Shown here one piece after another: positions 42,415 through 51,319 of a stretch of DNA of 64,000 nt. Both the position numbers and the translations under genes were made by a program. The notes beneath the pieces were generated by a model. That model saw only the letters and a program-made list of their open reading frames with translations, was not told where the DNA came from and searched no databases. Source of the DNA: Chromobacterium sp. IIBBL 290-4 (lineage in GTDB: Bacteria; Pseudomonadota; Gammaproteobacteria; Burkholderiales; Chromobacteriaceae). The stretch is from contig NZ_CP100128.1 of assembly GCF_024207115.1 (NCBI RefSeq), positions 3,534,001 to 3,598,000 of the forward strand. Direction: 5' to 3'. Numbering within the stretch: the first letter of the stretch is position 1; the number at the start of each line of letters is the position of its first letter.

Positions 42415-43548
42415 TCAGCAGGGACGCGAGCCCGGCTCCGCGTACATCCAGTGCTCGCTTTGCCGGCGGACCACCTCGCTCAACGACCCGCTTTGCTCAT
42501 GGACCTGGCGCAGCCAGCGGCTGTCGCTGTGGCATTTGAGCGCATGCTGGCGCAGCGCCGCCCACTGCGCCTGGCTGTTCAGCGCGGCGGCATGCGGCTC
42601 CAGCTCGCGCAGCGTCTCCAGCAAGTCTTCCTGCAGTCCTTGCTGCTTGCCGGCGCGCGGATCGACCAGCGAGCCGTCGAAGCCGAAGCGGCAAGCCTGG
42701 AAGCGGTTGTAGCTATAGGTGAGATAGCCTTCGCCGGAAATATCGTTCCATTCTTCTTCAAAACAGCGCCGCGCCAGCATTTGGGCGTAGGCCGCCAGCA
42801 ATACCGGCGTGTCGATGGACAGCGGGGTGTCGCAGATGCGGATTTCCACCGTGCCGTATTCCGGCTTGGGACGGATGTCCCAGTAAAAATCCTTCATGCT
42901 GGCGACGATGCGCAGCGCCTCCATTTTTTCAAAGTAGGCGTTGAAAGCTTGCCAGCTGTCCACCACCGGCATGCAGCCGGAGAGCGGGAAGGCGTTGACG
43001 CTGGTGAGCCGCGAGGTCTGGAAGACCGTGTCCACGCCTTGATAAAACGGCGAAGAGGCGGATAGGGCGATGAAGTGCGGAATATAGCGCGACAGATAAT
43101 GGGTCAGCCGCACCGCCGCATCGCCGTCCGGGCAGCCGATGTGAATGTGCTGGCCGTACACGGTGAACTGCTTGGCCAAATAGCCATACAGCTCGGAAAC
43201 CAGCTGGTAGCGTTCCTTGGGATAGATGCGCTGATCGTCCCAATGCTGAAAGGGATGGGCGCCGCCGCCGGCCAGGCCCAGATTGAGCTTGTGCGCGCCG
43301 GCCACCAGCAGCCGGCGGATGGCCAGCAATTCCTGCTGCATCTCGTTGACGTCATGATGGATGGCGGTGCCTATCTCTATCATGCCCTGGGTGATCTCCG
43401 GCTTGATGTCGTAGCCGTGCGGCTGGCGGTTGATCTGCAGCAGCAAATCGTCTGAACCGCGGGTGAGGTTGTAGTCGCGGCGGTTCAGGATCATCAGCTC
43501 CAGTTCCACGCCCAGGGTCAAGGGCCGGCTCTGGTTGAATTCAAGCAT
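42415..43548 (-). CDS. ybdK: YbdK-type carboxylate-amine ligase (GCS2 family)
   Basis: 377 residues. The product belongs to the glutamate-cysteine ligase family 2 (LTLGVELELMILNRRDYNL, GGGAHPFQHWDDQRIYPKERY, QHIHIGCPDGDAAV, PKPEYGTVEIRICDTP). Family members join a carboxylate to an amine with ATP; weak gamma-glutamylcysteine ligase activity is known for E. coli YbdK. The ATG has AAGGAG upstream. Physiological substrate unknown. Confidence 0.88.
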   Translation of the reverse strand: MLEFNQSRPLTLGVELELMILNRRDYNLTRGSDDLLLQINRQPHGYDIKPEITQGMIEIGTAIHHDVNEMQQELLAIRRLLVAGAHKLNLGLAGGGAHPFQHWDDQRIYPKERYQLVSELYGYLAKQFTVYGQHIHIGCPDGDAAVRLTHYLSRYIPHFIALSASSPFYQGVDTVFQTSRLTSVNAFPLSGCMPVVDSWQAFNAYFEKMEALRIVASMKDFYWDIRPKPEYGTVEIRICDTPLSIDTPVLLAAYAQMLARRCFEEEWNDISGEGYLTYSYNRFQACRFGFDGSLVDPRAGKQQGLQEDLLETLRELEPHAAALNSQAQWAALRQHALKCHSDSRWLRQVHEQSGSLSEVVRRQSEHWMYAEPGSRPC

Positions 43549-43702
43549 GGTTTTCTCCTTGGAGGCGCAAGCCGTGGGCCTGTGCGGTGAAAGGGGTTTT
43601 GATGGGACCCTGTCGAGTCGGGGAAGTTGCTCGCGTCGGAGACGGGATGGCGGATCGATAAGCTTTCAGGGCTTATTTGATCGCCGCGAGATGCAATTGG
43701 CA

Positions 43703-43731
43703 TTGATTGTCGGCCGCCGGCATGGCATGAT
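43703..43731 (+). promoter_or_regulatory. Candidate rsgA promoter
   Basis: TTGATT, a 17-base spacer, then CATGAT (four of six matches in each box). A transcript from here would include the short open frame at 43768. Confidence 0.3.
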
Positions 43732-43767
43732 GAGCGTCCATTTAAACCGGCATAAGGAGAGCGCAAG

Positions 43768-43806
43768 ATGCAGATCGATATCCAGACCCCAGGGCATGCC
43801 GGCTGA
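43768..43806 (+). CDS. Possible 12-residue leader peptide upstream of rsgA
   Basis: ATG to TGA encodes MQIDIQTPGHAG. AAGGAGAG lies seven bases before the ATG, a much better ribosome site than most real genes in this window have. No frame overlap with rsgA. It could be a translated leader that controls rsgA. Nothing in the peptide (no codon run) points to a specific signal. Confidence 0.4.
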   Translation: MQIDIQTPGHAG

Positions 43807-44003
43807 AGCGTTCTCGATCGTCCCGCTTTAACCGTTAAGCAGTTCCGCGGCGCCGCTCGGCGACCGTTCCCCGGCATTTCCCTTTAGCCGCATTGCGCGG
43901 CCATCCGGCCTATTCCACGGGCCCGTTTCCTGTTTCTATTGTTACGCCCGCTCAAGCCCGGCCTTGCCTGGCGACGCCCGCTTGCGCGCGCGACGGAGTT
44001 TTC

Positions 44004-45029
44004 ATGCTCGAATTCGATTTCACGCGTCTGGCCGCCATCGGCCTGACGCCGCTATTGCTGCAACAAGCGCTGGCGCTGGCCGGCGACGATGATTTGCGTT
44101 TAGCCCGCGTCTGCTGCGTGCATCGCGGCCAAGTCGGCTTGCACGATGGCGAGGGGGAGCGCGCGGGGCGCGTAGCGCCATCCTGGCAAGGCGAGCTGGC
44201 GGTGGGGGATTGGGTCTTGTGCCGGCCCGACGCCTCTGAGGTTTGGATGGCGCGGGAGCGGCTGGAGCCCTTCAATCAGCTGGCCCGCGTCAATGATCAG
44301 GGCGCGCCGCAGGTGTATGCCAGCAATGTCGACACCGCGCTGTTGGTGATGGGCCTGGATGGCGACTATAACCCGCGCCGGCTGGAGCGCTATCTGGGAT
44401 TGGCCGCGGCATCGGGCGTGGCGCCGGTGGTGGTGCTCAGCAAGGCCGACTTGTGCGCGGAGGCCGAGGCGCGCATCGCCGAGCTGCAGGCGCGCCTGCG
44501 CCCCTTGCCGCCGATTCTGGCGCTCAATGCCACCGACTCATCCTGCCGCGAGGCTTTGCTGCCCTGGCTGGGGGCGGGGCAGACGCTGGTGTTGCTGGGC
44601 TCCTCCGGCGTCGGCAAATCCAGCTTGAGCAATGTCTTGCTCGGCGCGGCCGAGCAAGAAGTGGGCGCGGCGCGCGAGTCTGACAGCCGCGGCCGCCATA
44701 CCACCACCAGCCGCAGCCTGCTGCTCTGCCCGGACGGTGCTTGCATTATCGACACGCCGGGCGTGCGCGGCTTGCAGGCGCCGATGGACGAGGCGGCGCT
44801 GGCCGGCAGTTTCGGCGACATCGCCGAGCTGGCGCGGCATTGCCAATTCCGCGATTGCGGCCATGACGGCGAGCCCGGCTGCGCGGTGGCGGCGGGAGTG
44901 GATGCAGACCGGCTGCGCAACTACCACAAGCTGGCGCGGGAGAGCCAAAGTCTGGAGCAGACGCCCTTGCAGCGGCAGCAACAGCGCCGCGAATGGAAAA
45001 TCCGCAACAAGGCGGCGCGGCAGCGCTGA
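44004..45029 (+). CDS. rsgA: RsgA, ribosome small-subunit assembly GTPase
   Basis: 341 residues. The GTPase motifs are circularly permuted (G4 SKAD first, then G1 GSSGVGKSS, then G3 DTPG), which is diagnostic for RsgA/YjeQ. An OB-fold precedes them and a zinc-binding Cys-x-His-x-Cys domain follows (HCQFRDCGHDGEPGC). It helps mature and release the 30S subunit. The ATG at 44004 follows GGAG. Confidence 0.92.
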   Translation: MLEFDFTRLAAIGLTPLLLQQALALAGDDDLRLARVCCVHRGQVGLHDGEGERAGRVAPSWQGELAVGDWVLCRPDASEVWMARERLEPFNQLARVNDQGAPQVYASNVDTALLVMGLDGDYNPRRLERYLGLAAASGVAPVVVLSKADLCAEAEARIAELQARLRPLPPILALNATDSSCREALLPWLGAGQTLVLLGSSGVGKSSLSNVLLGAAEQEVGAARESDSRGRHTTTSRSLLLCPDGACIIDTPGVRGLQAPMDEAALAGSFGDIAELARHCQFRDCGHDGEPGCAVAAGVDADRLRNYHKLARESQSLEQTPLQRQQQRREWKIRNKAARQR

Positions 45030-45129
45030 GGCGGATATTGCCAAGGCGGGTGGGAGTCTTGAGAATGGCCGTTCCTATTCAATATGGATGGCCGTTTGGC
45101 AGCCCGGCCTGGCATGAAAGGTGGTTGGA

Positions 45130-45996
45130 ATGATGCTTGAAGAGGCGGGCCGCCGTCATTTGCGGGATCTGGACGCGTATTTGATGTCGCGGCGCGGCGG
45201 CGATCGGCGCGGTTGGCGGCTATTCATCCGCGAGTTCTGGTTTTTCGGCTTGAAGGAAATGCGCGCCTGCCTGTTCGCCGGCCTGTTTTTCGCCGCGATG
45301 TTCCTGACGCCGCGCGGCGGCTTGCTCGGGGTGCCGCGCTATGACCTGCTGCTGCTGATCGCGCTGGCGGTTCAGGGCTGGATGCGGTGGACAGGCTTGG
45401 AGAGCCTGGACGAGTTGAAGGCGATCAGCTTGTTCCATGTGCTGGGATTCGCGCTGGAGGCTTTCAAGACCTCCAGCGGCATCCAGTCTTGGGCCTATCC
45501 GGATTTCGCCTACAGCAAGCTGTTCGGCGTGCCGCTGTTTTCCGGCTTCATGTACGCGGCGGTCGGCAGCTACATCATCCAGGCCTGGCGGCTCTTGAAA
45601 CTGCGGGTGGAGCATCACCCGCCTTACTGGATGGCGGCGGCGGTGGCGACGCTGATCTACGCCAATTTCTTTACCCACCACTATATCGGCGATTATCGCT
45701 GGTACATCGCCGCCTGCGCCTTGGGCTTGTACGCGCGCGCCACGGTGATTTTCCAGCCGCTGGATCGGGAGCGCCGCATGCCGCTGCTGCTGGCTTTCGT
45801 GCTGATAGGTTTTTTCATCTGGCTGGCGGAAAACATCGGCACCTTCTATGGCGTGTGCCGCTATCCGAATCAGCTTGGCGCCTGGTCGGCCGTTCATGTC
45901 GGCAAGTGGAGTTCCTGGTCGCTGCTGGTGGTCATGAGTTTCACCATCGTCGCCCATCTGCAGCATGTCCGCCGCCGCATCAGCGTGCCGGCGTGA
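45130..45996 (+). CDS. DUF817 integral membrane protein
   Basis: 288 residues from the ATG at 45130, with GTG (45121) and ATG (45133) alternatives. About eight membrane segments. The conserved core (ELKAISLFHVLGFALEAFKT, WAYPDFAYSKLFGVPLFSGFMYAAVGSYI, WLAENIGTFYGVCRYPNQ) matches DUF817, a family of unknown function. Last conserved block HVGKWSSWSLLVVMSF. Confidence 0.8.
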   Translation: MMLEEAGRRHLRDLDAYLMSRRGGDRRGWRLFIREFWFFGLKEMRACLFAGLFFAAMFLTPRGGLLGVPRYDLLLLIALAVQGWMRWTGLESLDELKAISLFHVLGFALEAFKTSSGIQSWAYPDFAYSKLFGVPLFSGFMYAAVGSYIIQAWRLLKLRVEHHPPYWMAAAVATLIYANFFTHHYIGDYRWYIAACALGLYARATVIFQPLDRERRMPLLLAFVLIGFFIWLAENIGTFYGVCRYPNQLGAWSAVHVGKWSSWSLLVVMSFTIVAHLQHVRRRISVPA

Positions 45997-46041
45997 GCGG
46001 GAGTCGACACTGAGGCCCATTTCGCAAAACAAAGGGATGCA

Positions 46042-47076
46042 ATGTCTGTATGGAAGCGAGAGGGCGTGGCCGCGCCCATCGCCACGCCGCGCTTGCGCTT
46101 ATGGCCGCTGGGGCCGGAGCATGCCGAAGCGCTATTCCCCTTGCTGCGGCAGCCGCGGGTTTACGACTGGATTTCGATGCGCCAGCCGGCGTCTGTCTCG
46201 GCGCTGGCGCGCCGTTGGGGCGAGTTGCGGCGGGAAGGCGCAGGCGAGCGCGAAGAGTATTTTCTCGGCTGGGCCGCGCAAAGAAGATCGGATGGCGCTT
46301 GGCTGGGCGCGCTGGATGCGGATGTCCGCGCCGATGGCGTCGCCAGCAATGTGGGGTATTGGTTTGGCCCCGATTTCTGGGGGCAAGGCTGTGCCAGCGA
46401 GGCGCTGGCCGCGCTGGCGCATCATCTCGACGCCCATGGCGCGCATGAGCAGCGCGCGGCGGTGACGCGGGGCAATGACGCTTCGATGCGGGTGCTGGAG
46501 CGGGCCGGCTTTGTCCGCGGCCGGGTGCTGCCGGATAACGATACCGTGGGCGGCCGCTTGGTCGATGATGTCGAGTTTGTCCGCTACCGAGCGGCAAGCG
46601 GCGGCCTGTGTCTGTTGCGGGCCCGGCCGGATGAGGCGCGATGCGTCGCCGATATTCTTTCCGAAGCCGCGGCGTGGCTGCGCGCGGGCGGACGCGAAAT
46701 GTGGCTGCCGGAGGAGGTGGCTGTAGAGCGGGTGGCGGCGGACGTGGCGGCAGGCTGGTTTCATTTTATCGAGAGGGCCGGCGAGAAGCTGGGCGTGGTC
46801 AAAATTCAATACGACGATCCCTTGTTCTGGCCGGATGCGGCGGCGGGGGAGTCGGTGTTTCTGCACCGCATCGCTGTGCGCCGCAAGTTCGCCGGGCGGG
46901 GTGTGGTGGCGGCCATGGTTCGCCATGCGCTTGATATGGCTGCGGCGCAGGGTTTGCGCTATGTGCGGCTGGATTGCGACGCCGACAGGCCGGCTTTGCG
47001 CGCGCATTATCTGCGCCATGGCTTTGTCCATCGCGATGATGCGCAGGCCGGCCCCTGGAAAGTATCGAGGCTGTAA
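46042..47076 (+). CDS. Tandem double GNAT N-acetyltransferase
   Basis: 344 residues with two acetyltransferase domains in one chain. The first (residues 14-175) is RimJ/RimL-like (TPRLRLWPLGPEHAEALFPLL, VGYWFGPDFWGQGCASEAL, NDASMRVLERAGF). The second (residues 190-344) is a standard GNAT (LHRIAVRRKFAGRGVVAAMVRHAL with the acetyl-CoA loop, then RLDCDADRPALRAHYLRHGF). Both keep their acetyl-CoA motifs. Substrates unknown. Confidence 0.85.
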   Translation: MSVWKREGVAAPIATPRLRLWPLGPEHAEALFPLLRQPRVYDWISMRQPASVSALARRWGELRREGAGEREEYFLGWAAQRRSDGAWLGALDADVRADGVASNVGYWFGPDFWGQGCASEALAALAHHLDAHGAHEQRAAVTRGNDASMRVLERAGFVRGRVLPDNDTVGGRLVDDVEFVRYRAASGGLCLLRARPDEARCVADILSEAAAWLRAGGREMWLPEEVAVERVAADVAAGWFHFIERAGEKLGVVKIQYDDPLFWPDAAAGESVFLHRIAVRRKFAGRGVVAAMVRHALDMAAAQGLRYVRLDCDADRPALRAHYLRHGFVHRDDAQAGPWKVSRL

Positions 47077-47083
47077 ATGGAAA

Positions 47084-47117
47084 CGGGCCGCGCCCATCGT
47101 CAGATGGACTCGGCCCG
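47084..47117 (+). terminator. Strong hairpin after the double-GNAT gene
   Basis: CGGGCCG and CGGCCCG enclose an inner CCATC/GATGG stem. No T-run follows, so it may act only as a stabilising 3' hairpin. Confidence 0.45.
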
Positions 47118-47138
47118 GATAGGCGCGGCATGTGATTG

Positions 47139-47165
47139 AAAAACGCGCCCGAAGCAGGGGCGCGT
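47139..47165 (-). terminator. Rho-independent terminator of the S9 peptidase gene
   Basis: On the minus strand ACGCGCCC, seven-base loop, GGGCGCGT, then TTTT. It lies just past the stop at 47173. Confidence 0.8.
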
Positions 47166-47172
47166 CTCTCGT

Positions 47173-49698
47173 TTACTGCTGTTGCGCGGCGCCCTGGACG
47201 GCTTGCGCGGTCTTCTGTGCGCGCGGCGGGGCGTTTTTCACGTACTTGTCGAACCAGTTCAGCATTTCATACACCAGCTGCTCGTTTGATTCGCGCGCGG
47301 CGTACCAGTGCGGCTCGTGCGGCAGCATCACCAGGCGAGTGGTGCCGCCATTGCCGCGGATGGCCTCATAGAACTTGGAGGCTTGCAGCGGCGTGGTGCC
47401 GGGGTTGGCGTCGTCGGTGCCGTGCACGATCAGGATGGGGTTCTTCAGCTTGTCGGCGTAGAAGAAGGTGGACACCTTGCGGTACACGTCCGGAGCCTCC
47501 CATACCGAGCGGCGCTCGCTCTGGAAGCCGAATGGCGTCAGCGTCTTGTTGTACGAGCCGCTGGTGGCTGCGCCGGCGCGGAACAGATCGGTGTGCGCCA
47601 GCAGGTTGGCTGTCATCAGCGCGCCGTGGCTATGGCCGGTGACGGCCACGCGGTCAGGGTCCACCACGCCCAGTTTCACCGCTTCGCCCACCGCCGCTTC
47701 GGCATCCATCTTCAGCTGGTCCAGATAGCTGTCGTAGGCGGCCTTGGGGTCGCCCACCACCGGGAACGATGCCTGGTCGATGATGGCGTAGCCGGCCAGC
47801 AGCAGATACTTGTACTGATACAGGCGGGTGAAGGTTTGTTGCGAACCGCTGATCTGGCCGGCGCTGGAGGCGTCGGCGTAATCCAGCGGATAGGCGTTGA
47901 GGATGGCGGGAATGCGGGTGCCTTCCTTATAGCCCGGCGGCGTGTACAGCGTGAACGACAGGTCCAGGCCATCGGCGCGCTTGTACTTCACCAGCTGCTT
48001 CTTGATCTGGCGCAGCTCCGGCGTCGGATCGACGATATGGGTGACCGCGGTCTGGCTGGTCTCGAACGCGGCCTCGCCTGGCTCGGCGCTGACCGGCGCG
48101 CCCAGTTTGCGCAGGAAGGCGTTCGGCGCTTCGGTCGGCGTCTGGCGCCAGGTGAGGAAGCTGCCGGCATCCTTGCCGGACAAGGCGATGAAGCGCTCGT
48201 AGGCGGACTTGTCGCTGCGGAACAGGCGCTGGCTGGCGCCGGTTTTCAGATTCAGCTTGTCCAGGAAGGGACGGTTGCCTAGCTTGGACGCGCCGGCGCC
48301 GGACAGATAAATGGAATCGCCATCCAGTTGGATCACGCGTTCGCCATTGGCCAGGGTGCGGTGCACCGGGCTGCCCGGATCCGCGTAGCGGTTGTCGTAG
48401 GCCATGTCCCACAACAGCTTGGCCGGCTGTTTGGCGTCGTCCAGATTGACGACGCGGGTCTGGCGCCAGTGCTTGTTGAGATCGACTTCGCTCAGCAGGG
48501 CGGTGTCGGCGCGTTCGGTCCAGTCTATGCCGGCGAAGCGTTGCGCGGTGCGCAGCACTTCCACCGGCTTGCCGGTGAACGGCGCTTTCAGTAGCATGAC
48601 TTTGTCGCGCGCGGGCGCGGTGTTTTGCCAATCGCCGCCATCCAGCGCCTCCGCCCACAGCAGCGTGGCCGGATCAGTGGAGCGCCAGAAGAAGTCGCGC
48701 GGGCCCAGCGGCTCGCCATGCACCGGCACGCGGTCGGCCAGCGGCAGCGAGGCGATCGGGCGAACCACGATATTGGCCGGCTTGGAAATGTCCCAAACCT
48801 GCACCTGGTGCGGGAAGCGCTCGTAAGTGGTGACGTAGGAATAGGGCTTGGCCACCGCGCTGATCAGCAGGTGCTTGCCATCCGGCGCGGGGCCGACGGC
48901 GTCGTAGATGGCCGGCTTGCCCAGCGGCGTGGACTTGCCGCTGGCGACGTCCACCAGCGTCAGCTGCGAGGCGCCGTAGTAGTCGAACAGCGCTTCGTCG
49001 TGCGGGCTGGACAGGGTGTCGCGGGTTTCATAGGTGCTGCTCTGGCCTTTTTCGCCATCGGCCTCCTGCACGTTCGGGCCTTCAGGCGCGGACTGCTTGG
49101 CCGGCACGGGGCCCAGCTTGGCCGGCACGGCCTTGACCAGCAGGGTTTTCTGATCCGGCATCCATTGCAGTTCGTCATTCAGCATAGGGTTGAGGCGAAT
49201 GCCGGGGATCTTGCTGATTTTGCCGCTGGCCGCGTCGCCCACCCATACTTCCACCGCATCCTTGGTGGTGTTGGCGAAGGCGAAGCGCTTGCCGTCGGCC
49301 GACCAGATCGGCGCGTCCGGGCAAGCGCCGGCGGGCAGGGCGATGGATGTTTCCTTGCCGCCGGGAACGGTCACCAGCTTGAGGCTTTCGGCGCAGGGCG
49401 CGATGCCGTAGCCGCCCGGCGTGTCGTGCTTGCTGCGATTGGCTGTTTCCACGCGGGTGCCGGCCAGCTTCAGGTAGGGCGCAGCCACGCGTTCGATGGA
49501 CGGGTATTCCTGCCAGGCCACCAGCAGCATCTTGTCCTTGGCCGGGCTCAGGCTGGGGCCGGGCAAGGAAGGCGCGCGCATCACCTTGAGGATGTTGGCC
49601 GGCGGTTGCTGATAGCCGGCTGCGGAAACGGTGGCGGGCAGGGCGCAAGCCAGCAGCGTGGCGGCGGCGATGCCTTTCAGGGCGTAGGAATGAGGCAT
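47173..49698 (-). CDS. Secreted S9 prolyl-oligopeptidase-family peptidase (glutamyl-peptidase-like)
   Basis: 841 residues. The signal peptide reads MPHSYALKGIAAATLLACAL. A large beta-propeller region follows (residues 40-560) with the catalytic domain at the C-terminus: nucleophile Ser690 in GHSHG, Asp in HGTDDANPGTTPL, His in HEPHWY. The GHSHG variant and overall length match the glutamyl-endopeptidase-like S9 group. The ATG at 49698 follows AAGGA; the ATG at 49704 lies within that site. Confidence 0.85.
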   Translation of the reverse strand: MPHSYALKGIAAATLLACALPATVSAAGYQQPPANILKVMRAPSLPGPSLSPAKDKMLLVAWQEYPSIERVAAPYLKLAGTRVETANRSKHDTPGGYGIAPCAESLKLVTVPGGKETSIALPAGACPDAPIWSADGKRFAFANTTKDAVEVWVGDAASGKISKIPGIRLNPMLNDELQWMPDQKTLLVKAVPAKLGPVPAKQSAPEGPNVQEADGEKGQSSTYETRDTLSSPHDEALFDYYGASQLTLVDVASGKSTPLGKPAIYDAVGPAPDGKHLLISAVAKPYSYVTTYERFPHQVQVWDISKPANIVVRPIASLPLADRVPVHGEPLGPRDFFWRSTDPATLLWAEALDGGDWQNTAPARDKVMLLKAPFTGKPVEVLRTAQRFAGIDWTERADTALLSEVDLNKHWRQTRVVNLDDAKQPAKLLWDMAYDNRYADPGSPVHRTLANGERVIQLDGDSIYLSGAGASKLGNRPFLDKLNLKTGASQRLFRSDKSAYERFIALSGKDAGSFLTWRQTPTEAPNAFLRKLGAPVSAEPGEAAFETSQTAVTHIVDPTPELRQIKKQLVKYKRADGLDLSFTLYTPPGYKEGTRIPAILNAYPLDYADASSAGQISGSQQTFTRLYQYKYLLLAGYAIIDQASFPVVGDPKAAYDSYLDQLKMDAEAAVGEAVKLGVVDPDRVAVTGHSHGALMTANLLAHTDLFRAGAATSGSYNKTLTPFGFQSERRSVWEAPDVYRKVSTFFYADKLKNPILIVHGTDDANPGTTPLQASKFYEAIRGNGGTTRLVMLPHEPHWYAARESNEQLVYEMLNWFDKYVKNAPPRAQKTAQAVQGAAQQQ

Positions 49699-49751
49699 AT
49701 TCATCCTTGGTAGACTTTGTTCTTATCGGGTTTAGGGCTGTCAAAACAAGA

Positions 49752-49777
49752 AAAGAGGACGCCTGGGCGCCCTCTTT
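49752..49777 (-). terminator. Rho-independent terminator of the valine-degradation operon
   Basis: On the minus strand AAAGAGG and CCTCTTT enclose a GC-rich centre and are followed by TTCTTGTTTT, 60 bp after the mmsB stop. Confidence 0.75.
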
Positions 49778-49839
49778 GTCGCAGACATGTCATGAATTTA
49801 TCACATGTCATATTGCTGTGGCAGCTTTCTGGACCTGTC

Positions 49840-50730
49840 TCAATTCAGCGCGTGGAAATGTTTGACGATGCTGGAGAAGTCCAGCTTGCCATGGCCTTGC
49901 TGAACATGCTCTTCATACAGATTGCGCGCCAGCGCGCCCAGCGGGTTGTTGGCGTGGCTTTGCAACGCGGTCTCCTCGGCCAGGCCCAGGTCTTTCAGCA
50001 TCAGCTCGGACATGAAGCCGCCGGCGTAGTTGCGGCTGGCCGGCGCGTTTTCCATCACGCCGGGCCAGGGGTTGTAGAGCTCGGTCGCCCAGTTGCGGCC
50101 CGAGCTTTTGCTGATGATTTCGGACAGCACTTTCGGGTCCAGGCCGTTCTTCACGCCCAGCGCCAGCGCCTCGGCTGTGCCGGCCATCAGAATGCCCAGC
50201 AGCATATTGTTGCAGATCTTGGCGGTCTGGCCCGCGCCCGCGCCGCCGGCGTGGAAGATGTTCTTGCCCATGGCTTCCAGCATCGGCCGCGCGCGGGCCA
50301 GATCTTCCGCCGCGCCGCCGACGATGAAGGTGAGGGTGCCGGCCGCCGCGCCCGCGGTGCCGCCGGACACCGGCGCGTCCAGCATGGCCAAGCCTTTTTC
50401 CTGCGCGCCCTCTGCGACTTTTCGAGCCGTGCCGGCGTCTATGGTGCTGCAGTCGATGACCAGCGCGCCCTTGGGCAGTTTGGCGAACAGGCCTTCGTCG
50501 CCCAGATACAAGCCGGCCACATGCTTGCCGGCCGGCAGCATGGAAATCACCACGCCGGCGCCTTCCGCCGCATCGGCGGCGCTGCTCGCTGCGCGGCCGC
50601 CGGCTGCGGCGACTTTAGCCAGGGCTTCGGCGGACAGATCGAAAGCGCTGATCTTGAACCCCTTGTTCAACAGATTGACAGCCATCGGGCCGCCCATATT
50701 GCCCAGGCCGATGAAGGCGATGTTTTCCAT
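49840..50730 (-). CDS. mmsB: 3-hydroxyisobutyrate dehydrogenase MmsB
   Basis: 296 residues. The NAD-binding loop is GLGNMGGPMAVNLL, the substrate motif DAPVSGGTAGAAAGTLTFIVGG, and the catalytic Lys lies in GAGQTAKICNN. It oxidises 3-hydroxyisobutyrate to methylmalonate semialdehyde in valine breakdown. The partner MmsA is encoded upstream in the same operon. Confidence 0.93.
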   Translation of the reverse strand: MENIAFIGLGNMGGPMAVNLLNKGFKISAFDLSAEALAKVAAAGGRAASSAADAAEGAGVVISMLPAGKHVAGLYLGDEGLFAKLPKGALVIDCSTIDAGTARKVAEGAQEKGLAMLDAPVSGGTAGAAAGTLTFIVGGAAEDLARARPMLEAMGKNIFHAGGAGAGQTAKICNNMLLGILMAGTAEALALGVKNGLDPKVLSEIISKSSGRNWATELYNPWPGVMENAPASRNYAGGFMSELMLKDLGLAEETALQSHANNPLGALARNLYEEHVQQGHGKLDFSSIVKHFHALN

Positions 50731-50767
50731 GCTGTTCTCCTCTCCGCATTAAGTATTTTGTTTAGGT

Positions 50768-51298
50768 TTAATCTGATGATTTATGTTTTTTTGCTTTGAG
50801 ATGATCTTTTAGCATTTCATCCCTTAGTTTTTTTTGGATTTCTTCAGTGAGTCCATAATGATGAGCTAGGGGCTCAGATGTAGAGTCAATTATTTTCATG
50901 GTGGCACGGAATTGATTCTGAATGGACTCTAGTTCCGATATCATCTCGTCTCTACCGTCTTTGCTCATAAAATTAAATGACTGCTCTGAGAAGTAGGTGT
51001 GGGCGAGCCGGTTTCTTTGTAAAAGTGCTGTTGATAGCATGGCCTTTATTTCGTCGGTGGGTTGGCCGGCATCTTTCATTTTTTGAATCAGCCTTCCCAT
51101 CGGCTTCCCTAGTTCTTGTGATTCGTATTTGTTAAATTCTTGTTCCCAGTGGGTTGGATCTTTAAAGGTGTTGATATTTTTTGGGAAGAAGTCAAAGAAC
51201 ATTAAATGGATAAAAATGGACTGCTCAAGGCATTGAGCCAAGTACATCGCCAATCCAAAGTGTGCATATACATCTCTTATATGATCACTCTTGTCCAT
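50768..51298 (-). CDS. AT-rich orphan protein with HEPN-like RNxxxH motif
   Basis: 176 residues, no clear family recognised. R95-N96-x3-H100 (LLQRNRLAHTYF) matches the RNxxxH active motif of HEPN ribonucleases, with helical flanks that could form the four-helix HEPN bundle. The C-terminus is Lys-rich (DHLKAKKHKSSD). The gene is far richer in A+T than everything around it and sits inside the valine operon in the same direction, 21 bp after the preceding stop. It looks like recent horizontal gain. No obvious antitoxin lies beside it. Confidence 0.6.
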   Translation of the reverse strand: MDKSDHIRDVYAHFGLAMYLAQCLEQSIFIHLMFFDFFPKNINTFKDPTHWEQEFNKYESQELGKPMGRLIQKMKDAGQPTDEIKAMLSTALLQRNRLAHTYFSEQSFNFMSKDGRDEMISELESIQNQFRATMKIIDSTSEPLAHHYGLTEEIQKKLRDEMLKDHLKAKKHKSSD

Positions 51299-51319
51299 TT
51301 GATATTCTTTGCTTGATGT

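Larger units (their letters stand above)
43549..44003 (+). other. 455-bp leader region of rsgA
   Basis: This gap between the divergent ybdK and rsgA genes contains a possible promoter (43703-43731) and a 12-codon open frame with a strong ribosome site (43768-43806). About 200 bp of GC-rich sequence with several complementary blocks follows (for example GCGGCGCCGC and GGCCATCCGGCC). A longer frame in phase with rsgA starts at 43893 but lacks a ribosome site. Confidence 0.5.

Noticed and set aside
43893-44003. Longer N-terminus for RsgA from 43893
   Set aside because: No ribosome site there, and the added 37 residues are Pro/Ala-rich and unlike RsgA. The ATG at 44004 has GGAG.
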